Shown: positions 1 to 11,576, numbered from the stretch's first letter. The stretch is DNA of 64,000 nucleotides from Bidens hawaiensis (GCA_021521415.1 JAIQDT010002044.1:186001-250000), one strand, 5' to 3'. Notes: generated by a model not told the origin, from the sequence alone. Translations and numbers: made by a program.

Positions 1-213
1 GGTGCTTCGTTCTTCATTTTCTGACTCTCAAACCTCGTATTCCCACATCATCTTCGTTTCGATCGTCGGGTGAGCTATATCCATCACTTTAAGACTTGTT
101 TTCCGTGCTCTTATCACCCATGATCCTACATCAAACATAAACATGTAAACATGATCTTAAATGAATTGACAAACGCAAAAACACAATGAAAAGCTTGATA
201 AAACAAGTACGAA
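1..213. other. Unassigned left edge
   Basis: No gene is recognised. The stretch is AT-rich and leads into the Gypsy integrase remnant that becomes readable near 214. It is probably part of the same degraded element, but nothing in it proves this. Confidence 0.3.
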
Positions 214-561
214 TATATTTGTATTTCATAGCACATCAAGGGGCATAAAGATTATCACCTCTACACCAGTCCATCCACAAGCTAATGTCAAGCAGAATCA
301 AGCAACAAAATCATCAAAAAGAACTTAAAAAATAAGCTAGGATCCAAGAAAGGAAAATGGGTTGAAGAACTTCCTTATGTTATTTGGGCTGATAGAACAA
401 CACCAAAGAATGCAAAAGGTCAAAAACCGTTCTCATTGGTATTTGGAGTAGAAGCTATAATCCCAAGAGAGATGGTAGTTCCTACCGCCAGAACAAGTAT
501 CCGTGATTCTCAAGAAAACAGCGAAAGCTTTATTCAAGATTTAGACACTATTGATGAAATC
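214..561 (+). pseudogene. Ty3/gypsy integrase C-terminal remnant
   Basis: Translating the + strand with at least one frame change gives the end of a retroviral-type integrase. A block reading STPVHPQAN (near 260-290) is the usual core ending before the catalytic Glu. It is followed by KLGSKKGKWVEELPYVIWAD and KPFSLVFGVEAIIP, a signature of plant Ty3/gypsy integrases. The catalytic Glu region (normally after HPQANGQ) is corrupted and the 5' part of pol lies outside the window. The reading frame ends at a deletion junction at 555-561, where the pol terminus has been lost. It belongs to the Tat-like element running to about 8 kb. Non-functional fragment. Confidence 0.8.
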
Positions 562-2224
562 GGTAAAATCTTATCCTACTATTTTCTTGTTACTTATTTT
601 TAATCAAAGATATCAATATTCTTAACATCTACTATCACCAAGTATTGAGTTAATGCAGAAAATGTAGATTTCAAGTGATTTTACAAAGGTTAAGGGGTTG
701 GACACCTCTCTCCATGTTTAAGGTATAATCTTAAATGATTATACCTTCTAAGGTTTAAAGGTTTTCGACTTTCATACCAATAGGGTTTTGACACTCTTTC
801 CTGGAGCGCACGCTATATCCAAAGTATAGTTGGAGGCAATGGGACCAGTACACGCTTTGTGGCTGAAACTTTTATTGTTGTTGGTTATATGGAGGATCTT
901 ACGAAAAATGGTAGACGTACCACACAAAGATTTCTAACATTTCCATGTTAGCCAAGGTTTCTAACATTCTCATGTTAGCTAAGGTTTTGACGTTTTCACA
1001 TAACTTACATTTGGGCAAGATTCCAGTTTGGGCCAGACCCTAGTTCGGGCTTGACCAATAGTATTTTTGGGCTTCACCACAGTATTTTTGGACTTGACCC
1101 CAGAATTTTTAAGGCTTGATCCAAGTTTCTTGGGTTTGACCCCGGTTTATATGGTTAATCGACTTATGTTCTAAGACATTTGAAGCATGTATCCCCAATG
1201 CAACCACGAGCATCATCGCAATGATTGTGGTAACATAGATCAAATCAGCCTTTCTGGGAAATTAAAAGAAGGGGTAACAAAGGTGTCATCCCCGTAAAAA
1301 GAGGATCCATCCACCTTTGCTACCCCTTAGAATTGTCTAAGGATCATGGATTCTATACCCTAATTATATATAGTCTTATTACAAACCATCATGTTTAAAA
1401 ACAGAAAAACACATAAAAATCGGGCTCAAGCCTAGGCTTATCATCCTATATCGCCCACATTAGCAGCTCCTTCTTCAACTACACCTCCACCATCACCTGC
1501 ACCATCACCTTCACTAGCTCCGCTCACATAAGCTACAGCCACAGTGTTCTCACCAGCTTCATTCTCATTCCCGCCAAGCGTAACCAGGGCCTGTCTCTAC
1601 TTAGACACCTCCCATGTTGACTTGTCAAAAGTAGGATCACCAGCTCAGTAACAATCTTGATCCTCGCCTGCAACACAGATTTGGTCACCCACATCTTGGC
1701 TTCATCTGAGGCCTGCTTCACATTCTCTTGCTTCTGAGCCTCCACCGCAGACAGTTGATCCTCCAGTTGTTTCTTTTCCTTCTTAAGTTCGGTATAGCCT
1801 TGTCTATGGCAGCAGCTATGGCCCGTATCCCGGAGAAAGTCTCCTCCAGCTCCTTGACGACCTTCTCATGATAATAACTAGAAGAGTTCATGGCCTACAC
1901 GTAAAGATAAAGTGAGACAAAGCTAAAATATCTTAAGAAAGAATACATGATCCATAAACCAAAACAATTAGGATCAAGGATCCTTACCGTAGTCAGCATT
2001 TCATGGAGCTGCCTCTCGGCTTCAAAAAGATCCTCAGGCTGTGAAGGTTTCTTTCTCTAGGAGGCTCTAGATATGTCACGAGTAGTTACGGCTCGCAGTT
2101 AAGGAAGTATGATGGCCTTGGAAGCTTCATTCTTGACGATGAGAATGTAGATATCCTTCAAAGAAAACTTGGACACAGACTTGTTGGCCGACTTACTGGT
2201 TGACTTTTGAGCACCTACATAACA
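483..2224 (+). repeat. Tandem 2.06-kb unit, copy 1 (322-bp deletion)
   Basis: First of three head-to-tail copies of a block that starts at TACCGCCAGAACAAG and ends at CACCTACATAACA. It is 1742 bp long, because 322 bp carrying the pol terminus are missing. The junction at 555-561 reads TGAAATC, a heptamer that occurs at both edges of the missing piece in copy 2 (2297-2303 and 2619-2625). The remainder holds the spacer and the minus-strand antisense-gene exons (about 1440-2220). Confidence 0.85.
1440..2220 (-). pseudogene. Antisense gene 3' exons, copy 1
   Basis: On the minus strand, opposite to pol, there are coding fragments rich in charged residues. One reads EAQKQENVKQASDEAK (about 1690-1745), probably a coiled coil, and an upstream exon-like piece corresponds to about 1985-2200. 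These match the 3' part of the gypsy-type antisense protein whose 5' exon is at 6620-7280. In copy 1 the frame carries stops and lacks its 5' exon. The function of antisense proteins in Tat elements is not established. Confidence 0.55.
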
Positions 2225-2243
2225 TACCGCCAGAACAAGCATC

Positions 2244-2531
2244 CGTGATTCTCAAGAAATCAGCGAAAGCTTTATTCAAGATTTAGAAACTATTGATGAA
2301 ATCAGAGACTTAAGAAAAATCAGGATGACCGCATACCAACATAGGATAGCCGGGGCATATAACAAAAATATCAAGATTAGAAGGTTTCAAGAAGGAGATC
2401 TGGTCCTAAGGAAAGCCTTTCAAAATACAACATATCCGGCAGATGGAAAACTAGCACCTAAGTGGGAAGGACCATACTTGATCAAGTCAGAAGCCAGAAA
2501 GGAGCATACCATTTACTTCAATGGAAGGTGA
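2244..2531 (+). pseudogene. Gypsy pol C-terminus, copy 2
   Basis: The frame from about 2244, with an internal Met at 2325, encodes the integrase tail of a Ty3/gypsy polyprotein. Motifs are YNKNIKIRRFQEGDLVLRK followed by KLAPKWEGPYLI, the conserved GD-x-VLR and W-x-GPY elements of the integrase C-terminal (GPY/F) region. It then stops soon after YFNGR. It is cut off from the integrase catalytic core by the tandem duplication and so cannot make a working enzyme. Confidence 0.8.
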
Positions 2532-3489
2532 TCAAAATACAAAGAGTCTGGAAGGCCATCCACCTCAAAAAGTATTTTATGTAATCAGGATCAAGGATCT
2601 TTAATGGTTCAAGGATCCTGAAATCGGTAAAATCTTATCCTACTATTTTCTTGTTACTTATTTTTAATCAAAGATATCGATATTCCTAACATCTACTTTC
2701 ACCAAGTATTGAGTTTATGCAGAATATCCAGATTTCAAGTGATTTTACAGCGGTTAAGGGGTTGGCCACCTCTCTCCATGTTTAAGGTATAATCTTAAAT
2801 GATTATACCTTCTAAGGTTGAAAGGTTTTCGACTTTCATACCAATAGGGTTTTGATACTCTTGCCTGGAGCGCACGCTATATGCAAAGTATAGTTGGAGG
2901 CAATGGGACCAGTAGACGCTTTGTGGCTGAAACTTTTATTGTTGTTGGTTATATGGAGGATCTTACGAAAAATGGTAGACGTGCCACACAAAGATTTCTG
3001 CATTTTCATGTTAGCCAAGGTTTCTAACATTCTAATGTTTGCTATGGTTTTGACGTTTTCACATCACTTACATTTGGGCTAGATTCCAGTTTGGGCTAGA
3101 CCCTAGTTCGGGCTTGACCAATAGTATTTTTAGGCTTCACCACAGTATTTTTGGACTTGACCCCAGTATTTTTAGGGCTTGATCCTAGTTTCTTGGGTTT
3201 GACCCCGGTTTATATGGTTAATCGACTTATGTTCTAAGACATTTGCAGCATGTATCCTCAATGCAACCACGAGCATCATCGAAATGTTTGTGGTAACTAA
3301 GATCTAATCAGCCTTCTGGGAAATTAAAAGAAGGGGTACCAAAGGTGTCATCCCCGTAAAAAGAGGATCCATCCACCTTTGTTACCCCTTATAATTGTCT
3401 AAGGATCATGGATTCTATACCCTAATTATATATAGTCTTATTACAAACCATCATGTTTAAAAACAGAAAAACACATAAAAATCGGGCTC

Positions 3490-4260
3490 AGGCCTAGGCT
3501 CATCATCCTTCATCACCCACATTAGCAGCTCCTTCTTCAGCTACACCTCCACCATCACCTGCACCATCACCTTCACTAGCTCCGCTCACATCAGCTACAG
3601 CCACAGTGTTCTCACCAGCTTCATCCTCATTCCCGCCAAGCGTAACCAGGGCCTGACTCTACTTAGCCACCTCCCATGTTGACTTGTCAAAAGTAGGATC
3701 ACCAGCTCAGTACCAATCTTGATCCTCGTCTGCAACACAGATTTGGTCACCCGTATCTTGGCTTCATCTGAGGCCTGCTTCACATTCTCTTGCTTCTGAG
3801 CCTCCACCGCAGACAGTTGATCCTCCAATTGTTTCTTTTCCTTCTTAAGTTCGGTATAGCCTTGTCTATGGAAGCAGCTATGGCCCGTATCCCAGAGAAA
3901 GTCTCCTCCAGCTCCTTGATGACCTTCTCATGATAATAATTAGAAGAGTTCATGGCCTACAAGTAAAGATAAAGTGAGATAAAGCTAAAATACCTTAAGA
4001 AAGAATACATGATCCATAAACAAAAACAATTAGGATCAAGGATCCTTATCGTAGTCAGCATTTCATGGAGCTGCCTCTCGGCTTCTAAAAGATCCTCAGG
4101 CTGTGGAGGTTTCTTTCTCTTGGAGGCTCTAGACATGTCACGGGTAGTTACGGCTCGCGGTTAAGGAAGTATGATGGCCTTGGAAGCTTCCTTCTTGCCG
4201 ATGAGACAGTAGATATCCTTCAAAGAAAACTTGAACACAGACTTGATGGCTAACTTACTG
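3490..4260 (-). pseudogene. Antisense gene 3' exons, copy 2
   Basis: Second copy of the antisense 3' exons. A continuous stretch at 3595-3828 starts MEDQLSAVEAQKQENVKQ and is predicted to be a heptad-rich, charged helix. It is preceded on the minus strand by exon-like sequence at about 4040-4260. It has no 5' exon of its own, because that exon is outside the duplicated block. Confidence 0.55.
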
Positions 4261-4305
4261 GTTGACTTTTGAGCACCTACATAACATACCCCCAGAACAA
4301 GCATC

Positions 4306-4646
4306 CGTGATTCTCAAGAAAACTGCGAAAGCTTTATTCAAGATTTAGACACTATTGATGAAATCAGATACTTAAAAAAATCAGGATGACCGCATACCAA
4401 CATAGTATGGCTGGGGCATATAACAAAAATATCAAGATTAGAAGGTTTCAAGAAGGAGATCTGGTCCTAAGGAAAATTTTTCAAAATACAACTAATCCAA
4501 CGGATGGAAAACTAGCACCTAAGTGGAAAGGAACTTACTTGATCGAGTCAGAAGCCATAAAGCAGCATACAATTTACTTACAATGGAAGGTGATCGAAAT
4601 ACAAATAGTCTGGAAGGCCATCCACCACAAAAAGTATTTTATGTAA
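4306..4646 (+). pseudogene. Gypsy pol C-terminus, copy 3
   Basis: Duplicate of the integrase tail with motifs IKIRRFQEGDLVLRK and KLAPKWKGTYLI. GPY has become GTY, which weakens the conserved GPY/F signature. Its frame runs slightly further than in copy 2, to 4646. It has no upstream integrase core. Best read as a passenger of the tandem duplication. Confidence 0.75.
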
Positions 4647-5559
4647 TCAGGATCAAGGATCCTTGAAGGTTCAAGGATCCTGAAATCGGTAAAATCTTAT
4701 CCTACTATTTTCTTGTTACTTATTTTTAATCAAAGATATCGATATTCTTAACATATACTTTCACCAAGTATTTAGTTTATGCAGAAAATGTAGATTTCAA
4801 GTGATTTTACAGAGGTTAGGGGTTTGGCCACCTCTCTCCACATTTAAGGTATAATCTTAAATGATTATACATTCTAAGGTTTAAAGATTTTCGACTTTCA
4901 TATGAATAGGGTTTTGACACTCTCGCATGGAGCGCACGTTATACCCAAAGTATAGTTGGAGGCAATGGGACCGGTAGACGCTTCGTGGCTGAAAATTTTA
5001 TTGTTATTGGTTATATGGGGGATCTTACGAAAAATGGTAGACGTACCACACAAAGATTTCTGACATTTTCATGTTAGCCAAGGTTTCTAAAATTCTCATG
5101 TTAGCTAAGGTTTTGACGTTTTCACATCACTTACATTTGGGCTAGATTCCAGTTTGGGCCAGACCCTAGTTCGGGCTTGACCAATAGTATTTTTGGGCTT
5201 CACCACAGTGTTTTTGGACTTGACCCCAGAATTTTTAGGGCTTGATCCTAGTTTCTTGGGTTTGACCCCGGTTTATATGGTTAATCGACTTATGTTCTAA
5301 GACATTTGCAGCATGTATCCCCAATGCAACCACGAGCATCATCGCAATGTTTGTGGTAACTTAGATCAAATCAGCCTTTCTGGGAAATTAAAAAAAGTGG
5401 CACCAAAGGCTTCATCCCCGTAAAAAGAGGATACATCCACCTTTGCTACCCCTTAGAATTGTCTAATGATCATGGATTCCATACCCCAATTATATATTAT
5501 CTTATTGCAAACCATCATGTTTAAAAACAGAAAAACACATAAAAATCGGGCTCAGGCCT

Positions 5560-6330
5560 AGGCTCAACATCCTTCATCGCCCACATTAGAAGCTCCGTCT
5601 TCTGCTACACCTCTAGCATCATCTGCACCATCACCTTCACCAGCTCCGCTCCCATCAGCTATAGCCACAGTGTTCTCACAAGTTTCATCTTCATTCCCGC
5701 CAAACGCAACCAGGGCCTTACTCTACTTAGCCGCCTCCCATGTTGGCTTGTCAAAAGTAGGATCACCAGCTTCAGTAGCAATCTTGATCCTAGCCTGCAA
5801 CACATATTTGATCGCCCAAATATTGGCTTCATCAGTGGCCTGCTTCACCTTCTCGTGCTTCTGATCCTCCAGTTTCTTGTTTTTCGTCATAAGTTCGGTA
5901 CAGCCTTGTCCATGGCAGCAGCTATGACCCGTATCCCGGATAAAGTCTCCTCCAGCTCCTTGACGACCTTCTCATGATAGTAACTAGAAGAGGTCATGAC
6001 CTACACATAAAGATAAAGTGAGACAAAGCTAAAATATCTTAAGAAAGAATACATGATCCATAAACAAAAACAATTAGGATCAAGGATCCTTACCGTAGTC
6101 AGCATTTCATGGGGCTGCCTCTCGGCTTCAAAAGGATCCTCCGGCTGTGAAGGTTTCTTTCACTTGGAGGCTTTAGACTTGGCATGGATAGTCAAGGCTC
6201 GCCTTTAAGAAGGTACAATGGCCTTGGAATCTTCCTTCTTGACGATGACACTGTCGATATCCTCCAAAGAAAACTTGGACACAGACTTGTTGGATGAGTT
6301 ACTGGTTGACTTTTGGGCACCTACATAACA
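5560..6330 (-). pseudogene. Antisense gene 3' exons, copy 3
   Basis: Third copy, adjacent to the only 5' exon, so this is the one that could have formed a full gene with 6620-7280. It is more diverged than copies 1 and 2 around 5670-5880, where the coiled-coil segment is disrupted. Exon-like sequence at 6080-6320 encodes a KSTSNSSNKS-type serine/lysine stretch next to the intron leading to the 5' exon. Confidence 0.55.
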
Positions 6331-6629
6331 TATTAAAAAATATAAGTCTCAATCTAATACTTTTATTTATTATTACAAAATACTAAAACGACTTACTTGG
6401 CATCTCGCTTCATTCTGATTCTTGGGTAGATACTCGGGAAATATCTTGTGCTTTGGCCTTGAAAGTCCTATCAGTAGGTTCTAGAACCAAGAATGTAGCT
6501 ACTCTTTCCTTGAAACCAGGAAGATCAGAGAGAAGAGTAAAGTTGTCCACCGTAAAAAGTAAAGATACATATCAGAATAAGGATAGGTTATAATCAACAA
6601 CTTGTCAAAGGTTCTAGGATCCTACCCTT

Positions 6630-7277
6630 TCTAATCTACTTTAAAGGTAAACTATCCCAACCAGGGATCGAGTCTCTCCTCACAAAAAAGAATTGATTCC
6701 TCCATAAATAACCATTCTGGGTGGTTTTGTGTATAGGAGCTGGTTGACGAGGCTTAGATTTTAAAACAAAGTGGCGGGAACCATGGGTTATTAAAGAATA
6801 CAGAAACGAAAGCTCCGAGATGCTGAACTCAAGACCTTCCCTCGCAATGATCTCCTCCAAAGTAAACAACATTCTCCATAGAATTGGAATAGCTCGAATA
6901 TAGCTCATACCAGTCAAGGTAAAGAGGCTTTGAGTGAAGTCCGAAGAAGAATATGAATATCCGAGAAGAAACAGGAGAGCAGGAAAGCAAACCCACGTCT
7001 AAGAACAACAATCGCTTCTCTTTGTAGAATCAAATGGACAGAAAACGGTGTTGGTCCAAAAAACGGGGATTAGAGAATCTATTTCTAGATTTGTGAATTT
7101 ATAGATCTCGGAAGAAGGGTTAGTGAGCAGGTTTTGAGAATGTAAATCATCAAGATCCGGTTTCTTAGAGGAGAGAGCATGTTTCTTCGACATGATAAAA
7201 ATTAAAAGAAAGAAGAGAAGAAGGATACCTGGTTTTCGCCCCACTAGTTTTTGTAGAATGAATAATAATAACGACAA
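6630..7277 (-). pseudogene. Antisense 'putative gypsy-type transposon' protein, 5' exon
   Basis: Three overlapping minus-strand frames together resemble the N-terminal domain of the 'putative gypsy type transposon' family (PF04195 type). A start near 7190 gives MSKKHALSSKKPDLDDLHSQ and then IYKFTNLEIDSLIPVF. A frame change near 7010-7030 leads to PLYLDWYELYSSYSNSMENV, and another near 6900 leads to MTGMSYIRAIPILWRMLF and an RDSIPGWDSLPLK end. At least two frameshifts make it a pseudogene. The family is known from plant Ty3/gypsy elements, where it lies antisense to pol; its role is unknown. Family name is from memory. Confidence 0.65.
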
Positions 7278-7436
7278 ATATATAGCCGGAAGGGGAGTTC
7301 TCGATAAAACCCTATATCATTGATATATGATGATTACTATTTTGGCATGTCAAATCTCATCTATTTTGCAAGGATTTGAATTTAAAGGCAAAATGACAGC
7401 TGTGATCTTATCAAAACCGCCATTTTGGGTGGCAAT

Positions 7437-8070
7437 TGTTAGGGCTCGGAAATTTGATGTTGTGGATATATTATATTCGCATGTGTTCTGGATCAGTTAT
7501 CCTTAGCATGTGTTCCAGATCTTGTCAGGATTTGGGATCCATGGTACTTATTATTGATTGCTAATGATTGTTCTCTTTATGTTATTAATATTAACGCATG
7601 TAAAAAGGCTAATGACCGATTCCAACCTATTATTTCGCCTGCAAAGTCATTAAAAAGATGTGGTCAAGCATGAAATGGCTATACAGAGTAATGGTCTTGA
7701 TTATGGGCCGGAAAATAGGAATTTTACTTATTAGTTTGTATCTTATCTATTTAAAGAGGATATTGAAGTAAGATATATGAAATACACACACCTATAACAC
7801 ACACACATAAACTTAGATTTCTCTCTTGTAATCGCTGCCTTAGCTCTCTCTTTGTCCTGCACTTCTTTGTTCACTAATAATATTGGTAATAGACGATTGT
7901 CATCACCTAGGATTTTTATGCCGGCGATCCTATATTGATTATGGGATTTTCCTCGTTTCAAAATCATTGTGTTCCTTTCCATTGTTACTCGTATAAGCAT
8001 CACTGTCATTCAAGCACCCTACCTCACAAAACTAATTTGGTTACATTATCCCTGAAACGGATTTTAAACC
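7437..8070 (+). repeat. Gypsy LTR (3' LTR of the Tat-like element)
   Basis: Begins TGTTAGGGCTCGG directly after a weak polypurine-like stretch (TTTTGGGTGGCAA). It contains promoter-like AT-rich sequence, a run of ACACAC, and a pyrimidine-rich downstream part as in many plant LTRs. The right edge is not certain: CACCCTACCTCAC near 8017 aligns with ACTCTACCTCAC near 8922 in the next LTR, but I could not place a clean CA terminus. Confidence 0.5.
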
Positions 8071-8397
8071 AAAAAAAGTATTTTCACTACTGGAGACGGA
8101 AACGTTAGACATCTTTCTAGCCATGATAGATGAAAAACAAAGTAGAATAAAGAAAACCCTAGTAGAAGAGAGAAGAGTGTTACTTGGAATCAAAGACGAT
8201 ATGAAAATATATGAAAACTCGAAGTAATTATAGGGGTTATTATCGGGATTAAAGGAGAGGCGGTTAGGCTATCTCGGAAGTTGTACCAAATCTTATGAAG
8301 TTCCTTCAAGCCATCGAAATTCAAAAATCATCATTAAGTGGAAATATACAACAATTGTAAATTTATGGCTCACAACTGCTGTATTTTTTGGGACAAT
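8071..8397 (+). mobile_element. Remnant of a related Gypsy element before its LTR
   Basis: Holds the start of another antisense gene: on the minus strand from 8121 the frame reads MARKMSNVSVSSSENTFFG, a serine-rich start like that of Gypsy antisense genes, and it ends quickly. The rest is spacer leading to the LTR at 8398 through TTTTTTGGGACAAT. It implies that two related elements lie side by side. Confidence 0.4.
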
Positions 8398-8960
8398 TGT
8401 TAGGGGTCATTTTATCTCGAGCATGTTCCTGACGAGTATTCTGGCTACAGGGATTCCTAGATAGCTCAAGGATCCTGAAGTAACCAACTATATGTTATAT
8501 TTACTTTTTCTTGCAGGTTACTCAAGTCTACAACAACTTGTAACGGGTGGAATGACCAATTCTCACATGAATACTCGGTGAGCTAGTTGAAATGCATGTG
8601 GGAGAAGAATAAGTCCACCAACGGTCAAGGCAGCTAGGGTTCCCGGATTTGTAGGAAACTTAGTTATTTTACTTTCTGATATAATGAGGTGTTGTGATGA
8701 TAGAAATCATCTCACACACTCTGTAACTACTAGCTTCGATCAATAATTGTTCTAGAGCTGTAATCACTTTTTAATTATCAATAAATTGAGGTAGTGGATA
8801 ATTTTCCACTCCCGAGGTTGCTTTCCGAGTATCCTCAATAGGATCTAAGGTTTTTTCCTCGCTACATCGTTGTGTCACCCTTTTACTTTTACCCTAATCA
8901 CTTATTATATTGTTGAAGAACACTCTACCTCACTTAACGAATTTGTTCAATTATTGCTTC
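8398..8960 (+). repeat. Second Gypsy-type LTR
   Basis: Begins TGTTAGGGGTCATTTT after a polypurine-like ACAATTG context shared with the LTR at 7437. It ends with a typical U5-like stretch (CAATAAATTGAGG, later CATCGTTGTGTCACC). It resembles but is not identical to the 7437 LTR, so it comes from a different member of the group. The right end is approximate and borders a tetranucleotide repeat. Confidence 0.45.
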
Positions 8961-8984
8961 GATATTTTTTTACCAGAACATTAT

Positions 8985-9075
8985 TTATGTATGTAAGTAC
9001 GTATGTACGTATGTACGTACGTACGTATGTATGTATGTATGTATGTATGTATGTATGTATGTATGTATGTATGTT
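8985..9075 (+). repeat. (TATG)n microsatellite with GTAC variants
   Basis: About 90 bases of ATGT/ACGT tetranucleotides. The left half alternates GTAT and GTAC; the right half is pure GTAT. It sits where the left end of the 9.1-14.6-kb CACTA should be and may have replaced it. Confidence 0.95.
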
Positions 9076-9261
9076 TATAATAGTTTATAAACAAACTGGT
9101 TAATAGAACGGCGGTGTAATTGGTGACAAAAAGAACGGTTAGCCCTTTTATTATTTACAATAATTAACAGTTTTATGTACCGTCCTATATATAAATAACG
9201 GGCTTTTGTTAATAACTGTTGTAAATTCACTATATTTCACTAGTTTAATTTTTCTCGTATT

Positions 9262-11050
9262 TTGTGAAACTGAAGCGCTAATTTGTCTACAATAAATTTT
9301 TATCCAACTTCGCACTTCTCATCACTTTTTCACACAAACAAAAACCCTAATCCCCCTATTTCAAGACGATGGATTACGACGGCTCTTGACACAGTTTTTA
9401 GTTAACTCCTAATTTGCGAATGAGAAGCCACAGGAGAATTCGAGTACTTGAGAATATGTTAATCGACGCTATACGAGCCAAGATCGAGTCGCTAACACGA
9501 TACATCAATACGATACACGAAACAAATATGTTAACGATACTTTGTTGACAACATACGTTAAGGATGAATACATTATGGAGAGAATATGGCATGATAACGT
9601 TACATTAGGGATAAATAATGATGGATCTCTTCTAATTCATATGAACAGGAACTGTCTATTTATAGGCCAATCTCCATTCATTAACATAACTAACGAATGG
9701 AGTGTTCCCGTAACGAAAGGCTTCCCATTCGCTAAGCATCCTTAGCGAATGGGCAATACATTAATGAATGAGCCTAGTCTATACAAAATGGACCTCATCC
9801 GCTAAAGATGCTTAACGAAGGAGACATATTACATTAAACATAAAGACTAAACTACCGTTAACTTATTTAATCAGTTGCGGACAACAAATAATGCACTAAC
9901 AGTACTTCAAAAATATGATTAAGTTGCTGAGACTGAGTCCTAACGCCAATGCCCTGAATGACCAAGTCGATGTATATCGACGATGATTACAACAATTTTG
10001 GGATTATGCTTTTATTGAAACGTATACAGTAAATGGGAATTTAGAACAAGAAATTCATGGTGTGGTAAATGGGTTAGAATTCGTTGTCGGTCAAGCGGAA
10101 ATTCATGCTACTCTATGAATACATGACGATCAAGCCAGAGAGTTCTTCTATCAAGATGTTGGTGCATGTCTACATTATTGGGTATGTGTCTACATGATTT
10201 CATCGATACATATTAGCATTCCTCAGTGACGTCAACGATAAAATCAACGATCTATTTTTGATGAACAATCTGATATATCATTGCTTACATGACGATATAT
10301 ATGATTCTCCAACTTTTAACAACACTTTGATATCTCGGATAGCATTTATCAACACACTTACACCGATGCATACCTTAGTTGGATATGATTCTCCAAAATT
10401 AAATAACATTTAGGGACGTCGGGTACGCGCTTATCAACACGATTACACCGATATATCTCGTTTAGTATTTCCAATGCATACCACCCGATCATCGGTACGT
10501 CTTAGAAGGTGTTAGGCTAAGCTTAAGCAATTCCAAAATCTTAGCCAAATAGCCCCTAAAGTCAAACCTTCGGACACCATTGAAAGCATAAATCTCCATA
10601 TTTAGTAGAGATCCAGGAGAGAACGTGACAAGCCAAGCATTGCATCCGCAATCCAATGTGTAAAGCCTTCCAATTTTCATTGCCTAGAATCGATCTAAAA
10701 TTCGAATAAGACAAGAGGCCGTTCAAAAGTTATTATATTTTTTAGAACACCAATTCAAACAAAATTTCAAGAACCTATAGCGAGGTGGCTTTGGATAAGG
10801 ACGTAGCATAGTTATACATAATTTGGTGAAGGAGAGATTTTGCAGGAAGAAATTATTAAAGAATTTAAAGTGACCGGGTAGATTGGAGTAGGTTTGCAAT
10901 CGATCTTATATTTATTGATATGATTTTGTTATGTTGCACATGACTCATTTAATCTATATTAATTCTTATTAGGTGGCAGATTGACCACCTGTCTTATTAA
11001 AAACCATTTGTTATAAATGGGTTTCCCTTTTATTTATTGATATGATTTTG
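9262..11050. other. CACTA interior without recognisable gene
   Basis: Only short frames occur here. A minus-strand frame at 10489-10680 and + strand coding-like pieces at about 10020-10190 (VNGNLEQEIHGVVNGLEFVV) may be decayed transposon exons. Repeated CATTCGCTAA-like phrases at 9690-9830 recall those at 40390-40460. I cannot assign a function. Confidence 0.3.
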
Positions 11051-11099
11051 TTTTGTTACACCTACCTTATTAAAAACCATTTAACTTATAAACCATTAC

Positions 11100-11576
11100 T
11101 ATTTTAAACTTATAAAATGATTTACATTATAACTGATGTAACGGTTTCCAACGATTTAGTATATAACAGTTCTAATATGAAAATCGTTTTAAGTTTTTGG
11201 AACGGGTCTTTGTAGAACGGTTACAAGTAATGAATATATTGTGAAGATATTAACCATTTAAAATAATGGTTGAACCTGCTGTTAAAGGTTTTTTTTCTAT
11301 AAAACAACGCTAGTTTCCTTCTTATATACAACGGCTAGGGATAATTGATCAAAATAAAACGGTGCTCAGCATTATATGCAACAATTGGATCTCAAACCAC
11401 TGTAAATCATTTTTTACACCATTTCAAGTAGTGAATGTATTAACATAATCTAACTTGAAGATGTTAACCGTTTTAAAATAGTGGTTAAACCGTTGGTCAA
11501 GGTTTTGTCTATAAAACAGCGCTAGTTTCCTTCTTATTTTCAACAGGTTGGGATAATTGTTCAAATAAAACGGTGT
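11100..11576. repeat. CACTA subterminal repeat array
   Basis: Two diverged copies of a block of about 200 bp, carrying AACGGTTT, GTTAACCGTTTTAAAATA, CTAGTTTCCTTCTTAT and CAAATAAAACGGTG phrases (near 11220-11360 and 11430-11576). A third partial copy resumes at 14534 after the LTR insertion. Such arrays are typical transposase-binding subterminal regions of CACTA elements. Confidence 0.65.

Larger units (their letters stand above)
2225..4286 (+). repeat. Tandem 2.06-kb unit, copy 2
   Basis: Second copy, 2062 bp. It contains the pol terminus (2230-2531), the spacer with repeated TTTTTGGGCTT/TTGACCCCAG-like phrases, and antisense-gene exons (about 3480-4260). The left edge is formed by the duplication junction ATAACA|TACCGCC, which differs from the original left flank GTAGTTCC|TACCGCC seen in copy 1. 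Confidence 0.85.
4287..6330 (+). repeat. Tandem 2.06-kb unit, copy 3
   Basis: Third copy, 2044 bp. It again holds the pol terminus (4290-4646), spacer and antisense exons (about 5560-6320). At its right edge the unit phrase CTACATAACA runs into new sequence (TATTAAAAAATATAAG) that continues into the 5' exon of the antisense gene, so this copy keeps the original right flank. The flanks share only TA at the junction. Confidence 0.85.
214..8070 (+). mobile_element. 3' part of a Tat-like Ty3/gypsy retrotransposon
   Basis: In + orientation the order is integrase end, pol terminus, a long non-coding spacer, a gene on the opposite strand, and an LTR beginning at 7437. A gene antisense to pol, between pol and the 3' LTR, is a known trait of the Tat lineage of plant Ty3/gypsy elements. 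The pol terminus through the 3' part of the antisense gene is tandemly triplicated (483-6330). The 5' LTR, gag and most of pol are outside the window. The right limit of the LTR is uncertain; 8070 is an estimate from where similarity to the next LTR fades. Assignment to Tat is an inference from layout plus recognisable protein pieces. Confidence 0.65.
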
